This document shows positions 25,219 through 34,152 of a stretch of DNA of 64,000 bases, in pieces; position 1 is the first letter of the stretch; every line of letters begins with the position of its first letter. The notes below the pieces were generated by a model. It had not been told where the DNA came from and made no database searches. It saw only the letters and a list, made by a program, of their open reading frames with translations. A program made the translations under genes and the position numbers. This DNA comes from Bacillota bacterium (GTDB lineage Bacteria > Bacillota > Clostridia > Acetivibrionales > JANLFN01), in NCBI GenBank assembly GCA_023397675.1, contig JAEWTV010000091.1, positions 31,506 through 95,505 on the forward strand, given 5' to 3'.

Positions 25219-26010
25219 ATGAAGAAGAAATTTAAATTTGGTTTATTTGTATTTATTTTTACTATTATACCTGGAATTGCTGCATATTTAGGTAAACAAA
25301 ATAATGTTTTAGATGATTTACAAGCAGACGAAATTATAGGAAAAAATTTTCCATTGAGTACTTTTAAGTCTATTGTTTTAATTTTAGGTGTCGTATTAAG
25401 TAGCTTAATACTAACAATAAGATTAGAGGTTCATAAGAATAAAAATAAGCAACTAAAGGATCAAAGAGTTGAACTAATAAAGGAGAATAGAAAATCATTT
25501 ATTAAAGCACTACAGAGTCAAATACCAGGAATACCTTCACCAAGTGGTATAAATATAAGAATTTGGATACCTAAAACTAAAAGATTAGAATGTATTTTGA
25601 AATTCATAAAAACTTTGAGAAGGCAAGAAACAAGGAAAATACTAACAATAAAAAATGTTGAAGGGTTATCTGATACAGGAACAACAGATGAATTACAATT
25701 TGAAGTGCATCCTAAAGTTGAAGGACTAGTAGGAAGATGCTATGATGGTAAGGAAATCGTATTTGAAGAAGATTTATTTTGTTCTGACTATGAGTATAAT
25801 TTAAATAGGTATCAGGAAAATAAGACAATTGGAACAAGATTTTGTTTATCAGCACCAATTTTTAATTATAAAGATAAAGTAATTGCAGTTATTTCTATGG
25901 ATAGTGAAGATAGAGCAGTTATAGAAACAGACGAAGAGCAAATACTTTATTTATTAATCACAATGTATTGCCAAAAGTTATATGATAATATGAGAGACCT
26001 TTTTAAATAA
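25219..26010 (+). CDS. Two-helix membrane protein with cytoplasmic GAF domain
   Basis: The 263-residue, strongly AT-rich gene encodes helices near residues 7-24 and 48-68, a charged coiled segment (EVHKNKNKQLKDQRVELIKE) and then a GAF-like domain (about 95-258) with HPKVEGLVGRCYDGKEIVFEED and SAPIFNYKDKVIAVISMDS. No kinase, cyclase or regulator domain follows. Membrane-anchored nucleotide or ligand sensors of this type occur in accessory and defence loci, but the function is unknown. A 59-residue ORF follows 13 bp later. The ribosome binding site is poor. Confidence 0.75.
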   Translation: MKKKFKFGLFVFIFTIIPGIAAYLGKQNNVLDDLQADEIIGKNFPLSTFKSIVLILGVVLSSLILTIRLEVHKNKNKQLKDQRVELIKENRKSFIKALQSQIPGIPSPSGINIRIWIPKTKRLECILKFIKTLRRQETRKILTIKNVEGLSDTGTTDELQFEVHPKVEGLVGRCYDGKEIVFEEDLFCSDYEYNLNRYQENKTIGTRFCLSAPIFNYKDKVIAVISMDSEDRAVIETDEEQILYLLITMYCQKLYDNMRDLFK

Positions 26011-26023
26011 GGGGTGGAAATTA

Positions 26024-26203
26024 ATGAGAACAATATCAAGAGATAAAAAGAGAAAAATAAGTCAAGCGGATCAAGATATGTATTATAAAGGTATAGGATT
26101 AGCAATGTATGTTAAACCTGTCGTAGAAGATTTAAAGATTTCCCCTTCAAATCTTCTAAAACACAAGAAAATAATAAGAATAACTTCATGTAGCACAAAA
26201 TAA
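26024..26203 (+). CDS. 59-residue basic protein downstream of the GAF gene
   Basis: A short frame preceded by GGGGTGG (26011-26017) encodes MRTISRDKKRKISQADQDMY and ends ITSCSTK. It is highly basic at both ends, not hydrophobic and matches no family I know. It begins 13 bp after the GAF stop and is followed at once by a terminator, so the two genes are one unit of about 1 kb. Confidence 0.6.
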   Translation: MRTISRDKKRKISQADQDMYYKGIGLAMYVKPVVEDLKISPSNLLKHKKIIRITSCSTK

Positions 26204-26230
26204 GAAAACCTTTAAAGTAGTTATATAAAC

Positions 26231-26288
26231 AAAAACTGAGCGCCATTAAAGAACGCTCAACTTTTTGGGTAAATGGTAAACAAATATC
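26231..26288 (+). repeat. Duplicated terminator element, copy 1
   Basis: A hairpin CTGAGCG/CGCTCA (26236-26242 with 26254-26259) plus T tract, followed by GTAAATGGTAAACAAATATC. Nearly the same 55-58 bp recur at 35303-35358 after another accessory gene, too long a match to be chance. It works as the terminator of the GAF unit. Confidence 0.8.
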
Positions 26289-26721
26289 ATTGTTTCCCCT
26301 ACAGTTGTGCCCTTATAGGAATCCCTTTCAGGTTCTAAATAGAAATCTTCAAACCCCGTTAGCCCCTTCATCGCCTAATCCGCATCCCTGCCCATTGGAA
26401 GCTGAGCTGGCAGGTGTTGCTGCAAAGAAAGGTAAATAATGATTTGCTCCAACGTCACTGTTAAGTGTTTGAAAAAGCGCCGTTATGCATTCAGTGAAAA
26501 AATTGACGACGTGGGAAAATGGACCGGATGGACATTTTAGGTGCATGTGAGCCATGGATGGGGAATATGCACCGACCGCCAAAGGAACATTTTTGAACTG
26601 TAAAATGCATAGACGGTTTTTCACAGTGCCCTAACTGGCCTCCGCGGCGAGCGGCGACTTTTCCCCCGATTTTCGTCGCTGAAAAGCAGGAGAGAATAGT
26701 TAAGAAAGTTGGAGAATTATT
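26289..26721. other. Intergenic block with a compositional jump, possibly a decayed element
   Basis: From about 26340 to 26690 the sequence is clearly richer in GC than both sides. A plus-strand frame ends CPLEAELAGVAAKKGK at a TAA near 26438, and the minus strand is open for 91 codons (26349-26624). Neither has a ribosome binding site or a recognisable domain. It may be a gene remnant; I cannot name it. Confidence 0.35.
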
Positions 26722-27162
26722 ATGAAAAGAAGATTATTTTTTTTAGCATTATCAGTCTTAGTCCTTATACTCCTACTCGCCCTTTTAACTATCTTTACTA
26801 TTAATTCTAACAATAAAGTTGTATACATGATAACCCTTCTGGCACTACTGGCTCTTACCATTTACTCGTTAAGAATATTTATCAAGGAATACCTTTCATA
26901 TAAACTCGATATAAAACAAGGGCCTTTGGAAAAGGTAATGGTCTTTTATCAGCTTAATGTCAAAATAAATTCAGACCCTAAATATGCACAAGCAACAGAG
27001 CCTACTGCGACTTTTAAAATATCAGACTGTGATGAGTTTATTGACTTATATGGCGATTTTTCAAAAACAAAACTGCAAAAAGGTAACAACTATAAGATCT
27101 CATTTTACAAGCATTCCAGGCGTATTATCAGTATCCGGGAAGCCTATAAATCAGAGAAGTGA
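26722..27162 (+). CDS. Hypothetical membrane protein
   Basis: The 146-residue protein has two hydrophobic helices (about 4-27 and 34-54) and a soluble C-terminal domain of some 85 residues with mixed beta pattern (KVMVFYQLNVKINSD, NYKISFYKHSRRIISI). GGAG lies eight bases before the ATG. No family was recognised. It is monocistronic between the compositional block and a convergent hydrolase gene. Confidence 0.7.
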   Translation: MKRRLFFLALSVLVLILLLALLTIFTINSNNKVVYMITLLALLALTIYSLRIFIKEYLSYKLDIKQGPLEKVMVFYQLNVKINSDPKYAQATEPTATFKISDCDEFIDLYGDFSKTKLQKGNNYKISFYKHSRRIISIREAYKSEK

Positions 27163-27232
27163 ATTTACTTTATGCTCATACCCTCTCCTGGGTTTAATAT
27201 ATTTAAGGTTCTAATAAGAATTTCATATCAAT

Positions 27233-28045
27233 TTATACTCCGATAAATTGTGCCAATTCCCTGTTGAATTTGTCCCGCTCTTCCCAAAACAATGCATGAC
27301 CACTATATTGAAAAGGTACCAGTCTCGAATTTCTTATTCCCTGTTTTTGCGCTAATGCCAAAGGAAAAGGACAAACCTTGTCATGGATACCATGGAGAAT
27401 TAAAGTAGGAACATTTATTTTCCCAAGATCATAAAATAAGCTTTCATCTCTAAGTGATGCTGCAAGTTTCGCTGTAGACCAGCCTGCTGCCTTAAGTCCC
27501 AACTGGAAGAACCAATCAGAGAAAGGTTCCGTTACATACTGGAAGAAAAACAAGTCTCCAAACCCTCGAAGCATTTTAGGGCGGTCATTATATGTATCCT
27601 GAATAATCTTTGTAACTTCTTCCCTATCGAATCCATAAGGAAAACCGGGACGTTTAGTAAAAGCAGGAGCGGCAGCTGCGAATAGGGCAAGTTTGGATAC
27701 ACCATAGCTGTTGTGACGAGCCATGTAACGGATAACAATCGCTCCCCCTACAGAGTGGCCTGCAAGAGTAAAATCCTGCAATCTTAGCTCGTCAACCACG
27801 CACCGGATATCATCTGCCAACCGGTCGTAAGTATAGCCTTCAGAAGGCTTATCTGAATTACCAAAGCCTCTGATATCTACACCTATACATCTATAACCCA
27901 TTTGAGGAAGTATATCAAACTGATATTCGAACAAATTATGATCAGCTGGCCAACCATGAATAAATAGGATTGTTTTTTTGCCCAGAGGATTGATATCCTT
28001 TACAAAGATTCTTACACCAGGTTCTACTGTAATCCAGTGCTCCAT
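27233..28045 (-). CDS. Alpha/beta hydrolase
   Basis: The 270-residue enzyme has oxyanion motif HGWP (30-33), GFGNSDKP, nucleophile elbow GHSVGG with S98, acid in HGIHDKVCP and histidine in YSGHALFWEE. This is the esterase / non-heme haloperoxidase / epoxide-hydrolase-like branch. The substrate is unknown. It is monocistronic; repeat copy B lies about 80 bp upstream of its start. Confidence 0.88.
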   Translation of the reverse strand: MEHWITVEPGVRIFVKDINPLGKKTILFIHGWPADHNLFEYQFDILPQMGYRCIGVDIRGFGNSDKPSEGYTYDRLADDIRCVVDELRLQDFTLAGHSVGGAIVIRYMARHNSYGVSKLALFAAAAPAFTKRPGFPYGFDREEVTKIIQDTYNDRPKMLRGFGDLFFFQYVTEPFSDWFFQLGLKAAGWSTAKLAASLRDESLFYDLGKINVPTLILHGIHDKVCPFPLALAQKQGIRNSRLVPFQYSGHALFWEERDKFNRELAQFIGV

Positions 28046-28126
28046 TATAACGCCCCATTTATAATATCTTTATAGCAATATACTATTCTGTTAATATAAA
28101 TTTGGTGATTCTATAGATTATGGACT

Positions 28127-28196
28127 CTTGTGCCCCAGGACGCTTGGGCGAGCAGTGCAGCGAAGCGAAACGACCAGCCTCCCAGATTTGAATCCC
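28127..28196 (+). repeat. tRNA-T-arm-bearing dispersed repeat, copy B
   Basis: Same order of blocks as copies A and D: a GTGCCCC..GGGCGAGC hairpin, the CGAAGCGAAACGACCAGCCT block and a T-arm-like end that has drifted (CAGATTTGAATCC). No terminator hairpin follows. It lies between the hydrolase and the beta-lactamase-family gene. Confidence 0.8.
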
Positions 28197-28449
28197 TTTC
28201 TGATTATTTTATTCACTCTTCAACCATCACCTCCTAGCCCGCACCCTGTCTACAAGCCTTTTGTTTTGGCAAATACCCCAGACACTAGCTTTTTTAAGCA
28301 CATTCATCATTTCATTTGTCAGGTTTTATTAAAAAACATTAAGAATTCTTTAATTAAATTTTAATCACACAATAAATTCATTCAAACATTTTCAGGATAT
28401 TATTAGCGAAAAGTTACTCTATTAAATCAGTATTAAAGGATGGTTAAAA

Positions 28450-30519
28450 ATGAAAAAGAGAGTTTTTATAAGCTTTATCATGGCATTATTGTTTATATCC
28501 ACATCAATAATGCCGGCTTTTGCAGGAAAAAACAACAGTATAACAGTAAAGATTGAGGGTAAAACACTTGAGCTAGGAGCCTTACAGCCTATCCTGGATT
28601 CGGATTACAAAATAAGGCTGCCGCTGCGCAGCATTGCCGAAGCTCTTGGAGCAAAGGTGTATTGGGACAATAAAACAAAAATGATAAAAATTATTTCAGA
28701 CAATAGTGTTGCAAAAATAGGTTTGCTGGATTGCAGTGTCCAGATTGAAGAGGATCAAAAAAAGACAGGTCAGGATATTGCTACAAAAAACGGCAGCGTT
28801 TTTATACCTCTTCAATTGGTAAGTGAAATTTTTAAAACCACAGTTGACTGGGATGAAGAAACAAGGACTGCAAGCATTGTGAAAGAAAAAGAAAGCAATT
28901 ATATATTTAAAAATCAACCTCCTCTGACCGAAAGCCAGAAAGAGCTTTCGACAAAACTAACCGATTATCTATCTTCCCTTGAGAAGGATAATAATTTCCA
29001 TGGAGCTGTCCTGGTGGCTAAGGATGGAAAAATATTGGTAGATAAGGCTTATGGAATGGCTAATTACGAGCAGGGAATCAAAAATAAAAAAAGCACAATT
29101 TTTCCGATTTGCTCCATGACAAAGCAATTTACCGCCATGGCGATAATGCAGCTACAGGAAAAGGGATTGCTTAATGTAAATGACAAGCTGTCAAAATACA
29201 TACCTGATTTTAAAAGAGGCAATGAGATTACTCTTCATCAACTGCTTACACATACATCTGGTATTTATAGTAATCATTCACTAGGCGGTGGCCTAGACGA
29301 TATTATCAATGAAATTAAAACCAAGGATCTTGTATTTAATCCGGGAGAGAATAGCGAGTACTGCAATACGGGCTACGTCCTGCTCCAATATATAATTGAA
29401 AAATTAAGCGGTATAAGCTATGACAAATACCTTAAAAAGAATATATTTGAACCACTGGGTATGAAAAACTCAGGGATATGCTATTCGGATGGAGTAAAAA
29501 ATTATCAGGCTACAGGCTATTATGGCTTCCTAGATGTATATCCTTCAAGGGATGAATACACAATTAGAAATGTTTTTGGTTCAGGGAATATTTGTTCAAC
29601 GGTAGAAGATTTATATCTGTGGGACAGGGCTCTTTATACCGAAAAATTGGTAAGTAAAAAAACAATGGATACAATTTTTACTAAACATTCATTTGTCATT
29701 GATAACGACTATGGCTATGGCTGGGATGTCATTGATGGGGAGTATGGAAAAGTAGTAGCACACGGTGGTGATTTTATGGGGTATACAACCAATATTAAAC
29801 GATACCTTGACAAGGATACCGTAATTATTACGCTGACGAATAATTTTCCAATAATGTATAATAGGAAATATGTTCATGAAACCCTTGAAGATATAGTATT
29901 TGGCAAAAGCTATAAGATGCCTGAAAAATACAAAACAACAGAGGTAGATCCTGCAATATACAAAAATTATATCGGCAGTTACGAAACACAAGATGGAAAC
30001 ATTATTCAAATTGATGAACAAGGCGGCAATCTGTATTTGAACCTTAAAAATGTTTTGGTGGGTTTCCATGGGCAGCTTTATCCTTTATCCAAAGAAAATT
30101 ATCTGCTCAAAGAAAACTGCGGAACGGTGACCTTCAAAAAAGATGCCGCTGGAAATGTCACAGGACTCACCCTTAAAGAGTTCAATGCAGTAATTGATGC
30201 CCAAAAAACAAGCAGTGAACCGTCAACAAACCGCAAGTCTGTTAAGGTTGACACCAGAGTATATGATGATTATTTGGGAGAATATGACATCGAGGGTACC
30301 GGCATGACAATTATAATATCAAAGGTAAATAACCACTTGTACGCTCAGGAAGTTAAGTTTGCACAGCAAAGATCAGAAATTTTCCCTGAATCAGAAACTA
30401 AATATTTTGATTTGGTTAATAATGCGCAGATTGAGTTTGTAAGAAACAAAAACGGTTCTGTAGATAGACTTAAAATTAATTTGGGAAGCGGCTTTATTCC
30501 TGCAAAAAAGATCAAATAA
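28450..30519 (+). CDS. Secreted beta-lactamase-family serine hydrolase with copper-amine-oxidase-like N domain
   Basis: The 689-residue protein has a Sec signal (KKRVFISFIMALLFISTSIM, cleavage near AFA-G at 25). Residues 30-150 form the Copper_amine_oxid_N stalk module common in clostridial exported proteins (RLPLRSIAEALGAKVYWDN). A class C beta-lactamase/PBP4-like domain follows with SMTK (catalytic serine), YCN and HGG motifs. Two beta-rich DUF3471-like repeats complete the C terminus. It could act on D-alanyl peptides or esters at the wall. The two-component genes downstream have their own spacing and may or may not regulate it. Confidence 0.9.
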   Translation: MKKRVFISFIMALLFISTSIMPAFAGKNNSITVKIEGKTLELGALQPILDSDYKIRLPLRSIAEALGAKVYWDNKTKMIKIISDNSVAKIGLLDCSVQIEEDQKKTGQDIATKNGSVFIPLQLVSEIFKTTVDWDEETRTASIVKEKESNYIFKNQPPLTESQKELSTKLTDYLSSLEKDNNFHGAVLVAKDGKILVDKAYGMANYEQGIKNKKSTIFPICSMTKQFTAMAIMQLQEKGLLNVNDKLSKYIPDFKRGNEITLHQLLTHTSGIYSNHSLGGGLDDIINEIKTKDLVFNPGENSEYCNTGYVLLQYIIEKLSGISYDKYLKKNIFEPLGMKNSGICYSDGVKNYQATGYYGFLDVYPSRDEYTIRNVFGSGNICSTVEDLYLWDRALYTEKLVSKKTMDTIFTKHSFVIDNDYGYGWDVIDGEYGKVVAHGGDFMGYTTNIKRYLDKDTVIITLTNNFPIMYNRKYVHETLEDIVFGKSYKMPEKYKTTEVDPAIYKNYIGSYETQDGNIIQIDEQGGNLYLNLKNVLVGFHGQLYPLSKENYLLKENCGTVTFKKDAAGNVTGLTLKEFNAVIDAQKTSSEPSTNRKSVKVDTRVYDDYLGEYDIEGTGMTIIISKVNNHLYAQEVKFAQQRSEIFPESETKYFDLVNNAQIEFVRNKNGSVDRLKINLGSGFIPAKKIK

Positions 30520-30528
30520 AATGATTTG

Positions 30529-30561
30529 GAAGGATGCCTTGTCAGGAGACAGGCGTCCTTC
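30529..30561. terminator. Stable hairpin after the beta-lactamase-family gene
   Basis: A stem of about 14 bp (GAAGGATGCC..GTC with GAC..GGCGTCCTTC) and a 4-nt loop AGGA. There is no T tract, so it may be a weak terminator or an mRNA-stabilising hairpin. Confidence 0.5.
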
Positions 30562-30677
30562 GTGTAAGTATGATATAATCTGTACGGTAAGCATTACTGT
30601 TTCGTGGTGGGACTCGCATGTGGCAATTTTTCAAACTAAGCTATACTTGAACTATTACTTAAGGATGTGGCATTTAT

Positions 30678-31355
30678 ATGGAGACTGTACTCGTTATTGA
30701 AGATGATAAGCAATTGTCGGATTTACTGAAGCTGGAGCTTTTACATGAAGGATATAAAGTGGATGTGGCTGCAGATGGCAAAACGGGGTTAGAAAAAATT
30801 GAAAACAGCTCATATGACGTAGTACTTCTTGATATAATGCTGCCTTTGCTAAATGGTAACGAGGTTTGCAGGAGAGTACGCAAATTTTCAAATATTCCCA
30901 TAATTATGATCACGGCAAGAGATCAGATAATGGACAAGGTCACAGGATTGGATACAGGCGCCGACGATTACATGACCAAACCGTTCTCCATAGAAGAATT
31001 ATTTGCAAGAATTCGAAGTGTGCTAAGAAGAAACTCACAGAATAAAACCGAAACCGATATACTATCCTTTAAACATATTTCGTTGAACCGTTCATCCTGC
31101 GAAGTAAAAATGAATCAGGAAACTATTGAGCTCACAAAAAAGGAGTACCAGGTATTGGTATACCTCCTTGAAAACAAAAACAATGTTTTGACCAGGGAAC
31201 AAATATTGAGTAAAGTATGGGGATATGATTACATAGGAGACACCAATGTAGTTGATGTTTATATAAGCTATCTGAGAAGCAAGCTGAATGACAGTGCAGA
31301 TGAGAATATCATTACCACCGTCAGGGGTATCGGCTATATAATGAAGGAACATTGA
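30678..31355 (+). CDS. OmpR/PhoB-family response regulator
   Basis: The 225-residue regulator has a receiver domain (phospho-acceptor aspartate in VVLLDIMLP, lysine in MTKPFS) and a C-terminal winged helix (ELTKKEYQVLVYLLENKNNVLTREQ, VDVYISYLRSKL, TVRGIGYIMKE). The sensor kinase gene starts 16 bp later. The target is unknown; the adjacent secreted hydrolase is a natural candidate. Confidence 0.95.
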   Translation: METVLVIEDDKQLSDLLKLELLHEGYKVDVAADGKTGLEKIENSSYDVVLLDIMLPLLNGNEVCRRVRKFSNIPIIMITARDQIMDKVTGLDTGADDYMTKPFSIEELFARIRSVLRRNSQNKTETDILSFKHISLNRSSCEVKMNQETIELTKKEYQVLVYLLENKNNVLTREQILSKVWGYDYIGDTNVVDVYISYLRSKLNDSADENIITTVRGIGYIMKEH

Positions 31356-31371
31356 TAAGGGTGATGAGTAG

Positions 31372-32736
31372 TTGATATTCAAACGCAAAAGACTTTCCAT
31401 TTCTGTAAAAATTACATTAATATACTCCGCGATACTTTTTGCAATACTAGTGGTTTTTGCTGTTATTACTCTATTTATTGCAGGAATTGCCATAGTGAAT
31501 GAAGTAGACGGAGAGCTGAAAGCTGCTTTAAATACTACGAACAGCTATCTCACCAGTTTGAAAAGCCTTGAACAGGCAGATTTTAAAAATCTTAAGCCAA
31601 GTAATAATATCTTTTATAATATTTTTGATGCCGATAAAAAACTCATATACAGCAATGAATCCGGCTTACCTCTTATAGAGCCAAACTCTGAAAATAGTAT
31701 GGTGTCATTATATAGAGGAAAGCCTGATTTACTTATCGCCTATATAAATCGGAAAGTTACTATAAATCAAAAATCATATTATATCCAGGTAACGAAGAGT
31801 TTGGGGAATTATGTACAATTTGCGTATGCCATGGAAAAACCGCTCATTATACTGTGTATTTTGGGAATATGCATTTGTTTTATTTCAGGCCGATATTTAA
31901 GCAGGCATATTTTGAAACCTATACGAGGAATTTCCGGTACAGCAAAGGAGATTACTGCAAAGAGTTTGAACAAACGAATTATTTTGGATGGTCCGAAGGA
32001 TGAATTAAAGGAGCTTGCGGACGTATTCAATTCTATGGTGGAAAGATTGGAGTCGGACTTTGAAAAGCAAAGAAGGTTTATGTCAGATGTATCACATGAG
32101 CTTAGGACACCTCTGGCGGTATTCACCGGCTATATAAACATGCTTGACCGTTGGGGGAAAAACGATCCGCAGGTTTTATCCCAGTCATTGAACAGTTTGA
32201 AATCAGAAGCAGAAAGAATGGATAAACTGATTACGAACCTATTATATCTTGCCAAAAGTGACAACAATACTTTTACCCCAAATAAGGAGAAATTCACATT
32301 AAATGCGCTTCTTAAGGAAGTTTCGGATGAAACCATGCTGGTTTATGGCAAATGCAGGATTACCTGTTCTGTTTTAGATTGCGAACAAACACTTACGGCA
32401 GACTATAATGCAATAAAAAGAGTGCTGCGTAACCTTATTGATAACAGTATAAAATACAGTTCACCAGAGGAAGAGATAAGGATAGATACAGAACAAATGC
32501 CGGATGGTATTTTAATAACTGTAAGCGATAAAGGAATAGGTATTCCACCCGAATACCTGCCCTTTATATTTGACAGATTCTACAGAGTGGATGAATCAAG
32601 ATCCAAAACAACCGGCGGAAGCGGGCTTGGGCTTTCTATAGCAAAACATATAGTGCAAAGTCATAACGGAACAATTTCTGCTGAAAGTGAGCAGGGCAAA
32701 GGTACAAAAATTTCTGTTTTTCTTCCTCAAATGTAG
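31372..32736 (+). CDS. Two-component sensor histidine kinase
   Basis: The 454-residue membrane kinase has helices near 12-38 and 156-175 bracketing an external domain of about 120 residues, then HAMP, HisKA (FMSDVSHELRTPLAVF) and HATPase (NLIDNSIKYS, DKGIGIP, TGGSGLGLSIAK). It starts with TTG after AAGGGTGATGAG; no better start is available. Its last codon is immediately followed by truncated repeat copy C, so the gene end and the repeat are adjacent without a terminator. Confidence 0.94.
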   Translation: MIFKRKRLSISVKITLIYSAILFAILVVFAVITLFIAGIAIVNEVDGELKAALNTTNSYLTSLKSLEQADFKNLKPSNNIFYNIFDADKKLIYSNESGLPLIEPNSENSMVSLYRGKPDLLIAYINRKVTINQKSYYIQVTKSLGNYVQFAYAMEKPLIILCILGICICFISGRYLSRHILKPIRGISGTAKEITAKSLNKRIILDGPKDELKELADVFNSMVERLESDFEKQRRFMSDVSHELRTPLAVFTGYINMLDRWGKNDPQVLSQSLNSLKSEAERMDKLITNLLYLAKSDNNTFTPNKEKFTLNALLKEVSDETMLVYGKCRITCSVLDCEQTLTADYNAIKRVLRNLIDNSIKYSSPEEEIRIDTEQMPDGILITVSDKGIGIPPEYLPFIFDRFYRVDESRSKTTGGSGLGLSIAKHIVQSHNGTISAESEQGKGTKISVFLPQM

Positions 32737-32737
32737 T

Positions 32738-32766
32738 GAAACGACCAGCCTCGCAGGTTCGAATCC
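32738..32766 (+). repeat. tRNA-T-arm-bearing dispersed repeat, copy C (5' truncated)
   Basis: Begins one base after the kinase stop with GAAACGACCAGCCTCGCAGG and ends in TTCGAATCC. The 18 bp CCTCGCAGGTTCGAATCC (32749-32766) are identical to 37374-37391 in copy E. Confidence 0.8.
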
Positions 32767-32789
32767 TTTCAGGTATACATGATTTCCAG
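32765..32789. repeat. 25-bp direct repeat shared with tRNA-Ser(GGA): left end of AT-rich island
   Basis: The 25 bases from CCTTTCAGG to TTTCCAG are identical to 37482-37506, which lie inside tRNA-Ser(GGA) (variable arm to anticodon loop). The two copies bracket a 4.7-kb AT-rich accessory segment. This looks like an att-type or recombination scar, although no integrase gene lies between them. Confidence 0.75.
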
Positions 32790-33004
32790 AAATATAATAG
32801 AAAAATTGAAAAAACATAAAAAGTATTATAAACCATTAAAATAAACAAAAAAATTTATTTATTTTTTACCTACCTTTGGTTTATATTATTAAGAATTTAA
32901 AAGTTTGTTAGAAAAATGTTAGATTTTTAGTTAACACATTATGGATATATTTCGATATACTTTTGTATGCATTAATTAATATTAATTCATAAGGAGTGGA
33001 AATA

Positions 33005-33541
33005 TTGGGTCCAAGAAAAGATAGATGTAGAGAAGAAAAAATTTCATTTAATATAAAAACCATAATAGTATTACTTACTGTAATAATTCCACCATCATCA
33101 GTATTTATTTGGTTAACACATTTTAAACATTTAAACTTATCTTCTTTTGTTAGTGTAATACAAATAGGCTATATAATGACAATAGGGGTATTTATAATAA
33201 TAACACTTTTCAATAGAATAATTGAAACTATCTTTAAGACTCTATTTAAATTAATATTCAATGTAGGAATAATATCATTTATAATGATTTCAACACTTAG
33301 CCCTATGAAACAAAATCTTAATATTATATTTATTACAATAATTATAGGGTATTTAGAAGCATATTTAGAAATATATAACTTGTTAAAAAATGAATTAATT
33401 AATTTCTCTGTTTTCAAATATTTAGATAATAAAACGTTTTATAAATATGCAAAACCGATTTCAATAATAATTGTAGCAATAATTCATGGGGTAATACCAT
33501 TTGCAATAGACAGTTTTATAAAAGATATATCTTTCAACTAA
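33005..33541 (+). CDS. AT-rich multi-pass membrane protein
   Basis: About 178 residues with four or five hydrophobic helices in a charged, Ile-rich protein (IKTIIVLLTVIIPPSSVFIW, GYIMTIGVFIIITLFNR and others). AAGGAG at 32991-32996 supports the TTG at 33005 better than the GTG at 32996. No family was recognised. First gene of the AT-rich island; the BglII-like gene follows 27 bp later on the same strand. Confidence 0.65.
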   Translation: MGPRKDRCREEKISFNIKTIIVLLTVIIPPSSVFIWLTHFKHLNLSSFVSVIQIGYIMTIGVFIIITLFNRIIETIFKTLFKLIFNVGIISFIMISTLSPMKQNLNIIFITIIIGYLEAYLEIYNLLKNELINFSVFKYLDNKTFYKYAKPISIIIVAIIHGVIPFAIDSFIKDISFN

Positions 33542-33568
33542 AATTATTATTAGAATAAAGGTGAAAAA

Positions 33569-34107
33569 ATGAAATATTTAACCTATTCTCATAGATTTGC
33601 GGAGTTAATATTAAATTCAGATTATGCAATAAGGCAAGAAATAGAGAAGGTAATTAATAATATATCTGTAAATCAACTTAAAGAAAGATATAAGGAAGAT
33701 AGTAAAAGATTGAAAAGTGAAGGTAAAAAAGAAAGAAGAGGAATGCAAGCATCGTTAAATACAATATTTAGAGAAGACTTTTTGAAACTTGGCTGGGAAA
33801 AAGAAAAGAATGTATTTAATGATAATGATAATGACTTAGTTATAGACTTTTGGAAGAGAGATATTGGAATTGATGTTGCTTTTAATCATAGATCTTTTGC
33901 TGGTGGTGATCTGCTTAGACTTCAGGCAGCAGGAGAAGTAAAAAATATTATGTAGGTGTATACGTTTGTGGAACAAAGGAATTTACTAAATTATTAGCAC
34001 CAACAGAAGCATCTTCTATGGTTCAATTTGAAAGAGTTAAATGGTATTTGGAAAGTTTTTATGCGGTATTAACTGTGCCTATTTGGTTAATTGGATTGGA
34101 AGAATAA
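33569..34107 (+). pseudogene. BglII-like restriction endonuclease, split by a -1 frameshift
   Basis: The first 128 codons (33569-33955) stop at TAG, but the -1 frame continues from a run of six A residues (33940-33945) and encodes YYVGVYVCGTKEFTKLLAPT.. to LIGLEE with a stop at 34105-34107. The joined product of about 179 residues follows the BglII layout: YSHRFAELILN near the start, VIDFWKRDIGIDVAF at the catalytic strand, and VPIWLIGLEE matching VPIRLVGL. The active-site E and Q of BglII appear as D and A, so activity is doubtful. The site A AAA AAT fits a -1 slippery heptamer, so programmed or phase-variable frameshifting cannot be excluded. No cognate methylase is adjacent. Confidence 0.65.
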
Positions 34108-34152
34108 AGTAATATAAAAGGTAATCAAAAAATGTATTTGAGGGTAAAGCTT

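Noticed and set aside
26349..26624. 91-codon minus-strand frame in the GC-rich patch
   Set aside because: No ribosome binding site, no recognisable domain and a GC shift. Kept only as an unexplained block.
28128..28364. Frame over repeat copy B
   Set aside because: It starts inside the repeat with no ribosome binding site and runs into AT-rich non-coding sequence.
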